From Mucilaginibacter gilvus (lineage in GTDB: Bacteria > Bacteroidota > Bacteroidia > Sphingobacteriales > Sphingobacteriaceae), in NCBI RefSeq assembly GCF_004054195.1, contig NZ_SBIW01000011.1:35909-99908 (forward strand): a stretch of 64,000 nt of DNA, given 5' to 3'. Shown here piece after piece: positions 1-7,258 of this stretch. A program made the translations under genes and the position numbers. Position 1 is the stretch's first letter, and each line of letters opens with the position of its first letter. The notes under the pieces were generated by a model that made no database searches, was not told where the DNA came from, and saw nothing but the letters and a program-made list of their open reading frames with translations.

Positions 1-305
1 CTGTTTTGTTTGGGTGTATGCCAGATCGCATAACCGTTTCTTTCGGTATCAAGATACAGCAGGTTCTTCGGTAACAAACCCGCAGGTTTTAGAAAAGCGG
101 TATGCTTACTTTGATTCGTATGCAAGGCTTTCGCCAAAGCAGCCCCTTCGGTTACCGAAAGCGGATGAGCATTGATGGGGTAACCTTGGGGGTCTATATC
201 GTAGCTTTCAATATACACCTGTTTACCGCTATTTTCCTGTTGATAGATCAGTAAGGCTTTTTGGGGATGGTAGAGCGAGCCAAAGACATGGGTCAGGTTC
301 TTCAT
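1..305 (-). CDS. PRTRC system protein B (partial, runs off left edge)
   Basis: The first ~101 residues of a protein continue past the left edge; it begins MKNLTHVFGSLYHPQKALL and includes YDIDPQGYPINAHPLSV. I recognise this as the PRTRC protein B family (also called prokaryotic E2 family D), a component of the ParB-related, ThiF-related cassette found on integrative elements and plasmids. Its biochemical role is not established; a ubiquitin-like conjugation role is only predicted for the family. The start ATG overlaps the stop of the upstream protein F gene by ATGA, so the two are translationally coupled. Family assignment is from memory of the sequence type and gene order. Confidence 0.8.
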   Translation of the reverse strand, partial: MKNLTHVFGSLYHPQKALLIYQQENSGKQVYIESYDIDPQGYPINAHPLSVTEGAALAKALHTNQSKHTAFLKPAGLLPKNLLYLDTERNGYAIWHTPKQN

Positions 306-1438
306 GGTAAATCATTTAAGAGGATACATAGATTATCAATGAGTTCAAAAAGACGGCGTTCAAAATCAAGGGTGTCCGTGTTGCCGGCCAGTTGTTCGTC
401 ATAAACCCTGATCAATACGGGCTCCTGGGTGCTGCTCTTTTCGTTGAACTCGCTATTGACCATTTCGGAAAGGCTGTCATACAGGCTACCCTCATTCTCC
501 GCTATAAAGTGGACAATTTCGGATAAGCGGATGGTACTATCCATTTCATCATAGTACCCATCATCATTATCTTCGCCGTTGCTGTCTTCCTTTTCGGGAA
601 AACTATCATTAACGTGACGGAATAAAATGCCATTCGGAAAGGATGACCAAAGGTCTAAGGCATCTTTCGCCAGTTTCAGGCACCCCTCCTCAAAATCGGT
701 ATGCGCACGGTATTGCTGCACCCGTTCCGCAAAATGTTCGAGGTGGTATTGGTTATGCAGCTTGCGCTGCATGATGTCGCCGTAATAGTTTGCAGAATAC
801 AGGGCTGACCGTTCTGAATTAACATCCCGCTCATCCATTTGGTCTACGTCATTCTCAATCCAGTCCTCCAGTATTTCGTAGTGGTAAAACAGAAAACTGT
901 CCTCATCCCGGTAATAAGGTATACCGGTGATATGATAGAGGTAAGCGCAAACGGACATTAACAGTTCTGCACTCCGTTTATCTTTACCGCTTTTCAACAA
1001 GCGGTAAAGAGGCAGTATAGGGATATAGTAAAGGGTATGGCCTGTGGACACATATTCTTTGGTCGCCAGTTTAACTTTGTCGGCATCATCGCTGATGATG
1101 CACAGTTCTGTATGGCTTTTGCCTTTACAAACCTGTTGCTCCGCATTCCAGTAAGCCAGTAAGATATTGTAGGGATGGGGCTTGTCGCTGACATCCATTA
1201 CTTTTATATCGTATTGTTTTTCAAAGATGGAAAGGGAGTTAAACACCCCCGTTTCCAAATCCTTGATCTCTGGCAGTTCCGCAGCGGGTTCGTATAGCGG
1301 TAAAAAGCGGTGGTTCAAAAAACCATCGGCAGTAAATCCGCAGGGGCTGACCGGGGCTTGTTCCGGCTGACTTCTCGTGCATCGGGTAAGCGGTCTAAGT
1401 CCTTGCTGAATGCCTGTAGTTGCTGATAGAGTTTGCAT
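302..1438 (-). CDS. PRTRC system protein F
   Basis: A 378-residue acidic cytoplasmic protein with no signal peptide or membrane segment. Residues ~40-160 hold the conserved part, with GFLNHRFLPLYEP, SHTELCIISDD and GHTLYYIPILPLYRLLKSGK; the C-terminus is rich in Asp and Glu. It matches my recollection of PRTRC protein F in Bacteroidota elements. The function is unknown; the cassette is thought to act in maintenance or transfer of the element. It lies between C and B in the usual order and shares ATGA with B. Its first ~120 bases overlap a small frame-shifted ORF. Confidence 0.8.
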   Translation of the reverse strand: MQTLSATTGIQQGLRPLTRCTRSQPEQAPVSPCGFTADGFLNHRFLPLYEPAAELPEIKDLETGVFNSLSIFEKQYDIKVMDVSDKPHPYNILLAYWNAEQQVCKGKSHTELCIISDDADKVKLATKEYVSTGHTLYYIPILPLYRLLKSGKDKRSAELLMSVCAYLYHITGIPYYRDEDSFLFYHYEILEDWIENDVDQMDERDVNSERSALYSANYYGDIMQRKLHNQYHLEHFAERVQQYRAHTDFEEGCLKLAKDALDLWSSFPNGILFRHVNDSFPEKEDSNGEDNDDGYYDEMDSTIRLSEIVHFIAENEGSLYDSLSEMVNSEFNEKSSTQEPVLIRVYDEQLAGNTDTLDFERRLFELIDNLCILLNDLP

Positions 1439-1491
1439 TGTTTTGAAGTTTTAGGCGGTTGTACCCTGCCGTTGCTGTTTATTATTTTCAT
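1315..1491 (-). CDS. Small overlapping ORF in PRTRC cassette (uncertain)
   Basis: A 58-residue basic, Gln/Lys-rich reading frame (starts MKIINSNGRVQPPKTSKQ). Its ATG follows the stop of PRTRC C by only 4 bases, which suggests coupled translation, but it runs about 124 bases into protein F in another frame. No family is recognised. It could be a genuine overlapping gene or a non-coding leader of protein F. Codon-level conservation of both frames would decide; I can only see the tight spacing. Confidence 0.35.
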   Translation of the reverse strand: MKIINSNGRVQPPKTSKQCKLYQQLQAFSKDLDRLPDAREVSRNKPRSAPADLLPMVF

Positions 1492-1495
1492 CTGT

Positions 1496-1714
1496 TTAGC
1501 CTTTCGTGCCGATGGTGGAAACGAAGCAGTATTGTATCTCATCCTTTTTAATTTCCGGGCCGTTTATTTTGGCAGTGGTGAGAATGGGATAAGTTCCCGA
1601 GTAAAAGTTCAGCACCGCTTCGGGGCTGAACTTTTTATTGGGGTCGGTTAAACGGACTTCCTGCCCGTTTTCTTTGTGTAAAAACACCCGTGGTAATATG
1701 CTGGTTAATAACAT
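1496..1714 (-). CDS. PRTRC system protein C
   Basis: A 72-residue protein beginning MLLTSILPRVFLHKENGQEV, with LTDPNKKFSPEAVLNFYSG in the middle. Size and sequence fit PRTRC protein C, the small ubiquitin-like-fold component of the cassette (the fold is a family prediction). It starts 11 bases after the end of protein E and is clearly part of the same minus-strand operon. The start is ATG; no strong Shine-Dalgarno is visible, as is usual in Bacteroidota. Confidence 0.85.
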   Translation of the reverse strand: MLLTSILPRVFLHKENGQEVRLTDPNKKFSPEAVLNFYSGTYPILTTAKINGPEIKKDEIQYCFVSTIGTKG

Positions 1715-1725
1715 GGTGATATGGT

Positions 1726-2316
1726 TTATTCTGCGTTAAAATTGATAAGGGCTTTTTCGTAAAGTGCTATTTGCGTTTTCAGGTAGTCGGTCTTTTTCTT
1801 CAACTCGCCTTCCTTATGCGGGTAATCGGTTACGGATGGCAGGATGTTCAAGGCATCGCTGAACTTTAGTTTTTTAATCAGTTCCGCTACTTCCTGCATG
1901 GCATCATCGTAAGCTTTCTTTTTTTCCTCTTTACTGATTTTGGCATCGGGAACGATAATGTCGCCGTTATCTTTACTGGCAGAAGCTTGTTTTTTTGCTT
2001 TTTCCATGTTGTCCTGCTCCTGTTTGGATGCCAATTTAGCAGCCTCCAAACCCTTGAGGTAGCTTTCCATATTCGTGTACAAACCTGCGGTTTGTTGTAC
2101 AGGGGCGGTTATGGTTTCAAAAAAGCCATCGTTCAGTTCGGATGCCGCGCCTTTAAGCAGCATGGGCGGGATAGCTTTAGCAGCATGATCCCCGCATTGT
2201 AAGGCGGTAAACAAGGCGGATACGGTAAATTCCATATTGTCTTCTGTTTGGATGGTGATTTTCCAGTTGCCGGGGAGGTTCATCCCGGCTATGATTTCAA
2301 AAAAGTTAGTGGTCAT
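1726..2316 (-). CDS. PRTRC system protein E
   Basis: A 196-residue cytoplasmic protein. The N-terminal half (FFEIIAGMNLPGNWKITI, AKAIPPMLLKGAASELNDGFF) is the recognisable PRTRC E region. Residues ~80-150 are Lys/Glu/Ala-rich and likely helical or coiled coil, and the C-terminus contains LKFSDALNILPSV. It is the first cassette gene in the visible operon E-C-(small ORF)-F-B. The molecular role is unknown. The gene marks this side of the window as part of an integrative/conjugative element or plasmid-derived region. Confidence 0.85.
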   Translation of the reverse strand: MTTNFFEIIAGMNLPGNWKITIQTEDNMEFTVSALFTALQCGDHAAKAIPPMLLKGAASELNDGFFETITAPVQQTAGLYTNMESYLKGLEAAKLASKQEQDNMEKAKKQASASKDNGDIIVPDAKISKEEKKKAYDDAMQEVAELIKKLKFSDALNILPSVTDYPHKEGELKKKTDYLKTQIALYEKALINFNAE

Positions 2317-2360
2317 GTTATTGATTTTAATGATTTGTAATTCTGTTTAAATACTTGTTT

Positions 2361-2696
2361 TCAGGTCTTTATCAGGTATAGGTAGTCGTTGTAGCGTTGG
2401 GTAATATCATCACTCCGCTCAAACTTGTCCTTACCGAAGTCATACTTTTCTTCAAAGAATGAAACCCGCTTTTTCAGCAAATTAATCTCATACCGGTATG
2501 TGGCGTTTACCCGCTGTTCACCCATTGTACAATGTTCCGTTAACAGCTTTAATTCGGCTGTGCTATCGGCTAACGCCAATAGCGGGAGTATTAAATCTTC
2601 CACGATATAACCCTGTTCAGGTGCGCAGCTGCTGTCGGCAACACATTTGAGTTTTCTGCCGTTGCTTAGGGTGATGTGTATGTTAGCACGTGTCAT
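2361..2696 (-). CDS. Hypothetical mobile-element protein
   Basis: A 111-residue cytoplasmic protein beginning MTRANIHITLSNGRKLKCVAD, with a helical, charged second half (YEINLLKKRVSFFEEKYDFGKDKFERSD). I do not recognise a named domain. It is co-directional with the PRTRC genes, 44 bases upstream of protein E, so it probably belongs to the same transcript. Two Cys near residues 18 and 24 (KCVADSSC) are visible but form no known motif. It is likely a conserved accessory gene of the element. Confidence 0.6.
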   Translation of the reverse strand: MTRANIHITLSNGRKLKCVADSSCAPEQGYIVEDLILPLLALADSTAELKLLTEHCTMGEQRVNATYRYEINLLKKRVSFFEEKYDFGKDKFERSDDITQRYNDYLYLIKT

Positions 2697-2723
2697 GTTA
2701 TTTGATTTTAAAGTGATGGGATA

Positions 2724-3221
2724 TTAGTATTCGTTGTTGTTCAAATCCTGCAATGCCTGAGCCTCCTTTTTCCTTTCCAAAAGGATTTCCAGTATCTCGT
2801 CGTTACTTTCGTAAGTATTGCCTTCAAAAGTATAGGTGTCCGTATCTTCATCAAATCCGCACAGGTCGTAGTCTACAGGTTGTAAGAAAACATCCGTAAA
2901 TACACCGTCTTTGTAGGAGGCTTCGCCATAGACCATATTTCCCGGTTCGGCGTAGCGGTGAATAAAGCCTATGCGGAAATGTTCAGCTATGTGCTTCATT
3001 ACCCCAAAATTGGGTGACCATTTCGTTTCGTAATACAGGATGCCCCCTTCCCATCGGGTTTCAAAAAGGTATCCTGTATCTTTTTCGTTTACAAAGGCGG
3101 GTAACTGCCCTTTGCATTCTTTTTTTTCTTTTGCAGCCATCGCTGTAAAAAGCACTTCCAAATACTCAAATTGGCTGTGTTCGCCAATAAATTCTACCGT
3201 GTTACTGCACCAGTTTGCCAT
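2724..3221 (-). CDS. Api92/YubB-like ferredoxin-fold mobile-element protein
   Basis: A 165-residue protein starting MANWCSNTVEFIGE. The opening MANWCxN and the later tract with GGILYYETKWSPNFGV and RIGFIHRYAEPGNMVYGE are typical of the Api92-like ferredoxin-fold family (YubB/DUF1281 type), common on plasmids, phages and conjugative elements. The biochemical role is unknown. I chose the ATG at MANWC, not an upstream in-frame start, because the family begins there and the 34 extra residues look non-native. Same strand as, and 27 bases upstream of, the next small gene. Confidence 0.7.
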   Translation of the reverse strand: MANWCSNTVEFIGEHSQFEYLEVLFTAMAAKEKKECKGQLPAFVNEKDTGYLFETRWEGGILYYETKWSPNFGVMKHIAEHFRIGFIHRYAEPGNMVYGEASYKDGVFTDVFLQPVDYDLCGFDEDTDTYTFEGNTYESNDEILEILLERKKEAQALQDLNNNEY

Positions 3222-3351
3222 GTCTTGTTTGTTGAGTGAATAAATCTGTTTCGCATCTTTCTTCGCCCCGCCTGTCCTGATTAATATTTTTAAAAGAAAA
3301 AGGGGAAAAAGAAAGCCGCACATGTTGACCGCAGCAAGACAAAAGGAAACG

Positions 3352-3394
3352 GAATAAGTGCCGGAGGCTGAATAGGTGAGGTACGAGCTTATTC
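3352..3394. repeat. Inverted repeat GAATAAG...CTTATTC, copy 1
   Basis: GAATAAG is paired with CTTATTC across a 29-base loop that ends GAGGTACGAG. A second structure with the same ends and a similar GCGTACGGT just before CTTATTC lies about 250 bases to the right. Confidence 0.55.
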
Positions 3395-3569
3395 ATTATG
3401 CCGTAAGCTTTTGGCATCCTCCAAAAAAGAAAACGGTCAACAATTTAGCTGCGCTTTTTACCCGTTCGCGTAAAAATTAAATCAACAAATGCCCCGCATC
3501 ACCTCCCTGGTTTATCAAGGCAAATAAATCCATGTCAAAATAAAACCGGAGCAATTTATTCCAGGGGGT

Positions 3570-3676
3570 AGCAAGTGCCTGCCTGCCGGATGAGCGGGAG
3601 GAATAAGCCAGGTTAAGCGGAGCGTACGGTCTTATTCGGGAAAGCGGGCGGGGCATACGGCAGGCAGGCTCTTGCT
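3570..3676. repeat. Nested inverted repeat with 19-bp outer arms
   Basis: The outer arms are AGCAAGTGCCTGCCTGCCG and its reverse complement with one mismatch. Inside, GAATAAG (3601-3607) faces CTTATTC (3631-3637). The whole could fold into a long cruciform or an RNA stem. No T-run follows, so a simple terminator is unlikely. Confidence 0.6.
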
Positions 3677-3977
3677 GTGCGGCCCGGAATCTGGCGAAGG
3701 AATGCAGCAAGGCAAATGGAGGAGCCTGATGAGAGGGCGTGGGTAGATGCAGCAGGGATGGCAGCCGCATCCTTCTACTGAAGATACAGCGGATCAGCCC
3801 GGCCCCTTAAATACTCAAAACAAGACATAGCGGGCTGCCTCATACAGGCTAAGTTAACGGACGGATTAAAGGGGAACCAATAGATAATCATTTGCACTAA
3901 AAACAGCTATAAAAATGAAAAATATAAGCGTTAGTTGCTTTCCTTAGTTAGCCGCCTCCGTTATTTGATTTGTAACG

Positions 3978-3985
3978 TATCTTTG
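3978..3985 (+). promoter_or_regulatory. TAnnTTTG -7 box for mnmH-selD
   Basis: TATCTTTG matches the Bacteroidota -7 consensus and ends 6 bases before the mnmH ATG, so the transcript would be nearly leaderless. No clear -33 TTTG at 19-21 bases spacing is visible. Confidence 0.5.
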
Positions 3986-3991
3986 CTTTGA

Positions 3992-5032
3992 ATGACCAAG
4001 CCGATTTTAGTTAATGATTTCCTGCTTCTCCGTAACATCGTCCCTTTGGTTGATGTACGCACACCGGCTGAATTTGAACACGGGCATGTGCCGGGCGCAT
4101 TCAACCTTCCGCTGTTCAGTAATGAAGAAAGGGTCAGCGTAGGTACGACCTACAAGCAAGTCGGCCGTGAAGAAGCTATCCTTTTAGGCTTTGATCTCAC
4201 GGGTTCTAAATGGTCGGGCTTTATTAAAGAGGCTTTGATTATTGCACCGGACAAAAAGATAGGAGTCCATTGCTGGCGCGGCGGTATGCGCAGCGGGGCA
4301 ATGGCCTGGGCGCTTGATCTCTACGGCTTCGATGTCTATCTGATACAAGGTGGCTACAAAAAATATCGCGGCTGGGTGCATCAGCAATTTGAGAAAACCT
4401 ATCAGCTTCAAATTCTGGGTGGGATGACCGGTTCAGGTAAAACAAAGCTATTGCAACAGCTCAAAGCAATGGGCGAACAAGTGATAGACCTGGAAGATCT
4501 GGCACAGCATCAGGGTTCATCCTATGGCAGCATGAATAAAATGGTGCAGCCAACACAGGAACAATTTGAAAACAACCTGGCCGATAAGCTAAAAGGATTG
4601 GATAATCATCAAAGAATTTGGGTAGAAGATGAAAGCTTAACCATAGGCAAACGTTCTATACCCAATTCATTCTGGCACCAAATGCGGGGTGCTCCGATGA
4701 TTGATATAAAGGTTAATTTGCAGCTGCGTGTTAACAGTTTGGCTGCTGAATACGGGTCTTTAGATAAAAACTTCCTGATGGAATCTACCGAACATATCCG
4801 AAAACGGCTTGGCCCCGAACAAACCAAATACGCTATTGAAGCCATTATGGAAGGCCGCATGAGAGATTTTGTGAAGATAGTGCTGGTTTATTATGATAAA
4901 ACCTATCGTACCGGTTTAAATAAGCGAAACCCGGAGAAGGTCTTTTCATTAGAATTAAACGATTCCGCTATCGCTAACCAGGCCTATCACCTATTAAATT
5001 TTACAGTCAATACGCATATTACTAATGGATAA
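3992..5032 (+). CDS. mnmH: tRNA 2-selenouridine synthase
   Basis: MnmH (SelU) converts 2-thiouridine at the wobble position of certain tRNAs to 2-selenouridine using selenophosphate. The 346-residue protein has an N-terminal rhodanese domain with the CWRGGMRS loop (catalytic-type Cys94) and a P-loop GMTGSGKT at 144-151, which is the family's usual architecture and length. The selD start overlaps its last 8 bases, giving a selenophosphate-supplying operon. A TATCTTTG box lies just upstream. The pair sits between element genes and metal-resistance genes, so it was probably acquired as cargo. Confidence 0.93.
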   Translation: MTKPILVNDFLLLRNIVPLVDVRTPAEFEHGHVPGAFNLPLFSNEERVSVGTTYKQVGREEAILLGFDLTGSKWSGFIKEALIIAPDKKIGVHCWRGGMRSGAMAWALDLYGFDVYLIQGGYKKYRGWVHQQFEKTYQLQILGGMTGSGKTKLLQQLKAMGEQVIDLEDLAQHQGSSYGSMNKMVQPTQEQFENNLADKLKGLDNHQRIWVEDESLTIGKRSIPNSFWHQMRGAPMIDIKVNLQLRVNSLAAEYGSLDKNFLMESTEHIRKRLGPEQTKYAIEAIMEGRMRDFVKIVLVYYDKTYRTGLNKRNPEKVFSLELNDSAIANQAYHLLNFTVNTHITNG

Positions 5033-6065
5033 TCAAACCATAAAACTTACTCAATATTCACACGGTGCAGGTTGCGGCTGTAAGATCAGCCCCGCAATTC
5101 TCGACAAGATACTGCACAGCCCTATCGCTGCAATTCCGGATACGAGGTTGTTGGTTGGTAATGATAAAAGAGACGACGCAGCGGTTTTAGATCTGGGTAA
5201 CGGTACGGCCTTAATCTCTACGACAGACTTTTTTATGCCGATAGTGGATGATGCCTATGACTTCGGGCGTATCGCTTCTGCTAACGCGATCAGCGATGTT
5301 TATGCTATGGGCGGTAAACCGGTATTAGCCATTGCTATTTTGGGCTGGCCGATTGATAAACTGCTGCCGGAAGTCGCTCAAAAAGTATTGGAGGGCTCCC
5401 GCGCTATTTGCGCCGAAGCAGGTATAACATTAGCAGGGGGCCATAGTATTGATTGCCCCGAGCCGGTATTTGGTTTAGCGGTTAATGGTATAGTGAATAT
5501 TTCACAGCTTAAACAAAATTCAACAGCCACTGCGGGTTGCCGGTTATACCTCACAAAAGCTTTGGGTGTAGGCATCTTATCAACTGCTCAAAAGCGGGGT
5601 GTGCTGTTACCGGAAGATGCAGCGATTGCATTAAGGAGCATGACCACTTTAAACAAGTTGGGCGAAGTATTTGGCCGAATGGATCATGTAAAAGCCATGA
5701 CTGACGTTACCGGCTTTGGTTTATTAGGCCATCTTTCAGAAATGTGCGAGGGCAGTGGTTTAGCGGCGATCATTGAGTTTAATAAAGTCCCGGTGATCCC
5801 ATCGTTAGCGGGCTACTTAGAACAAAAATGCTTTCCGGGCGGTACTGAGCGTAACTGGAAAAGCTATGGAAGCAAAATTGGGCAGTTGACCGAAGAACAG
5901 AAATATATCCTGGCTGATCCGCAAACAAGCGGCGGCCTGCTGGTAGCCGTTGCGGAGGAGGGTGCTGCGGCGTTTGAGGCGGAACTAAAAAGCATAGAGC
6001 ATAATTTGGAGCCTATCGGTTGGTTGGAGCCTCTAAACAACCGGACATTAATAACAGTGGTCTAA
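5025..6065 (+). CDS. selD: Selenide, water dikinase
   Basis: SelD makes selenophosphate from selenide and ATP. The 346-residue sequence is close, from memory, to the E. coli enzyme, with TQYSHGAGCGCK carrying Cys17 and Lys20 at the same numbering as in E. coli, then RDDAAV, STTDFFMPIVDD and ADPQTSGGLL. It is the Cys form, so no selenocysteine is needed. No selA or selB is in the window, so the visible use of the product is tRNA selenation by MnmH, whose gene it overlaps by 8 bases. The similarity to proteobacterial SelD hints at old horizontal transfer. Confidence 0.95.
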   Translation: MDNQTIKLTQYSHGAGCGCKISPAILDKILHSPIAAIPDTRLLVGNDKRDDAAVLDLGNGTALISTTDFFMPIVDDAYDFGRIASANAISDVYAMGGKPVLAIAILGWPIDKLLPEVAQKVLEGSRAICAEAGITLAGGHSIDCPEPVFGLAVNGIVNISQLKQNSTATAGCRLYLTKALGVGILSTAQKRGVLLPEDAAIALRSMTTLNKLGEVFGRMDHVKAMTDVTGFGLLGHLSEMCEGSGLAAIIEFNKVPVIPSLAGYLEQKCFPGGTERNWKSYGSKIGQLTEEQKYILADPQTSGGLLVAVAEEGAAAFEAELKSIEHNLEPIGWLEPLNNRTLITVV

Positions 6066-6070
6066 ATTTG

Positions 6071-6691
6071 TTAATTGACACCTTGCTTTTTAAAGCTGCA
6101 GAAGAGGAAGTTTTGTTTGGTTTGAAAAGGCGTGATATGATCTTCATTAATACATCTGATCTTTTCAAAGTCTTTTTGTAGCCGGGATCTTAATTGATCT
6201 TCTGTATATTGTTTTATGGGCAGGCCACTGCATTTTTCCGGCCCGTTTTCTGAAAATGTACCTACAACCATATAGCTACTGATTGAATTGCCTGCTATTT
6301 TCAGGTAAGTTGCTACCTGGCTTTCCCGGGTCAGGAAATGGAAAGTGGCACGGTCGTGCCACAGGTCAAAATGTTCGTCTGTTTTGAATTCGGTAATATC
6401 AGAAACTACCCACCTAACCAATTTGCTTTGTTCGCCAAGCCTGGCTTTTGCTTTGTTGATCGCGGCTTCGGAGATATCCAAAACAGTAATATTCTGAAAA
6501 CCCTCCTGTAAAAGGAAATCTACCAGTTTACTATCGCCCCCACCAATATCAATGATACTCGAACTTTTAGATAGCTTAAACCCGTGAATAAAATCCAAAG
6601 ATGTTTGGGGCACTGCCTGTGTCCAGCTTACCTCTTCAGAAGTTTTATTGGAATAAACATTATCCCAGTGTGCTTTTTGATTATCTTTCAT
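6071..6691 (-). CDS. Class I SAM-dependent methyltransferase
   Basis: A 206-residue cytoplasmic methyltransferase. Motif I is IIDIGGGDS (residues ~45-53), followed by VLDISEAAINKAK (acidic ribose-binding Asp) and WVVSDITEF. The N-terminal HWDNVY and EVSWTQ resemble TehB/thiopurine-type small-molecule methyltransferases, but the substrate cannot be read from the sequence. It converges on selD with 5 bases between the stops and is divergent from the rhodanese gene. In this setting methylation of selenium or another metalloid is a reasonable but unproven idea. Confidence 0.8.
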   Translation of the reverse strand: MKDNQKAHWDNVYSNKTSEEVSWTQAVPQTSLDFIHGFKLSKSSSIIDIGGGDSKLVDFLLQEGFQNITVLDISEAAINKAKARLGEQSKLVRWVVSDITEFKTDEHFDLWHDRATFHFLTRESQVATYLKIAGNSISSYMVVGTFSENGPEKCSGLPIKQYTEDQLRSRLQKDFEKIRCINEDHITPFQTKQNFLFCSFKKQGVN

Positions 6692-6738
6692 GAATAAAAT
6701 CCGATCTCGGTAATAAAGGTCATCATAATTTCACCTAA

Positions 6739-7215
6739 ATGAAAAATAAAATACGCCTAACACTTTTTTGTCTTATCATAGCAGCGCTATGGGTGTCAAC
6801 AGCTAAAGCGCAGACATCCCCGGGAGCTTTACCTGCCGTTCTGAATAATTATCCCTGGACAGACAGTGAACTAATAGAGCCTGCTGCACTTGCTGCCAGT
6901 ATCAAAGCAAACACGGTTACCCTTCCGTTAATAATAAATATAGGTGCGGTTGAAGATATTAAAGGAGCTAAACATATTGGTGCGGCTGGTAAATCAGAAA
7001 ATCTGAAAGCGTTAAAAAGTATGGTGGCCACGCTGCCTAAAAATACAGGGATCGTTATTTATTGCGGTTGCTGCCCTTTTTCTAAATGCCCTAACATCAG
7101 GCCGGCTTTCCAGGAGTTAAAGAAAATGGGGTTTACCAGTGTTAAGTTGTTAAACCTTCCCGTTAACCTGCAAACCAATTGGATCGGTAAAGGTTATCCG
7201 TTAGCAGGAAGCTGA
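6739..7215 (+). CDS. Secreted rhodanese-like protein with CGCCPFxxCP loop
   Basis: A 158-residue exported protein with signal peptide (residues 1-24, ending TAKAQ). The C-terminal half has the rhodanese pattern VIYCGCCPFSKCP with the active-site-position Cys109 and three further Cys (111, 112, 117), more thiols than a normal CxxGxR rhodanese loop. It probably acts in the periplasm on sulfur, selenium or metal-thiol chemistry; the exact reaction is unknown. It starts 47 bases from the divergent methyltransferase and is followed closely by an MFS gene, likely one operon. Confidence 0.75.
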   Translation: MKNKIRLTLFCLIIAALWVSTAKAQTSPGALPAVLNNYPWTDSELIEPAALAASIKANTVTLPLIINIGAVEDIKGAKHIGAAGKSENLKALKSMVATLPKNTGIVIYCGCCPFSKCPNIRPAFQELKKMGFTSVKLLNLPVNLQTNWIGKGYPLAGS

Positions 7216-7258
7216 TATAAATCCGGCTGCCTTTATCCAAAAGATCCCAGGTAAAATA

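Larger units (their letters stand above)
3222..3991. other. Gene-poor boundary region of the element
   Basis: About 770 bases with no convincing gene. The only long reading frame here (minus strand, inside 3477-3770) is Arg/Pro/Ser/Leu-rich, as expected of a chance frame in GC-rich DNA. The stretch holds two inverted-repeat structures sharing GAATAAG...CTTATTC ends and a long palindrome built on GCCTGCCTGCCG. The last ~150 bases become AT-richer and carry the promoter of mnmH. It separates PRTRC genes from cargo and may hold structural or cis-acting sites of the element, which is inference. Confidence 0.55.

Noticed and set aside
3477..3770. Minus-strand 97-residue frame in the gene-free region
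   Set aside because: Composition (Arg/Pro/Ser/Leu) is that of a chance frame in GC-rich, palindromic DNA; no family, signal or partner.
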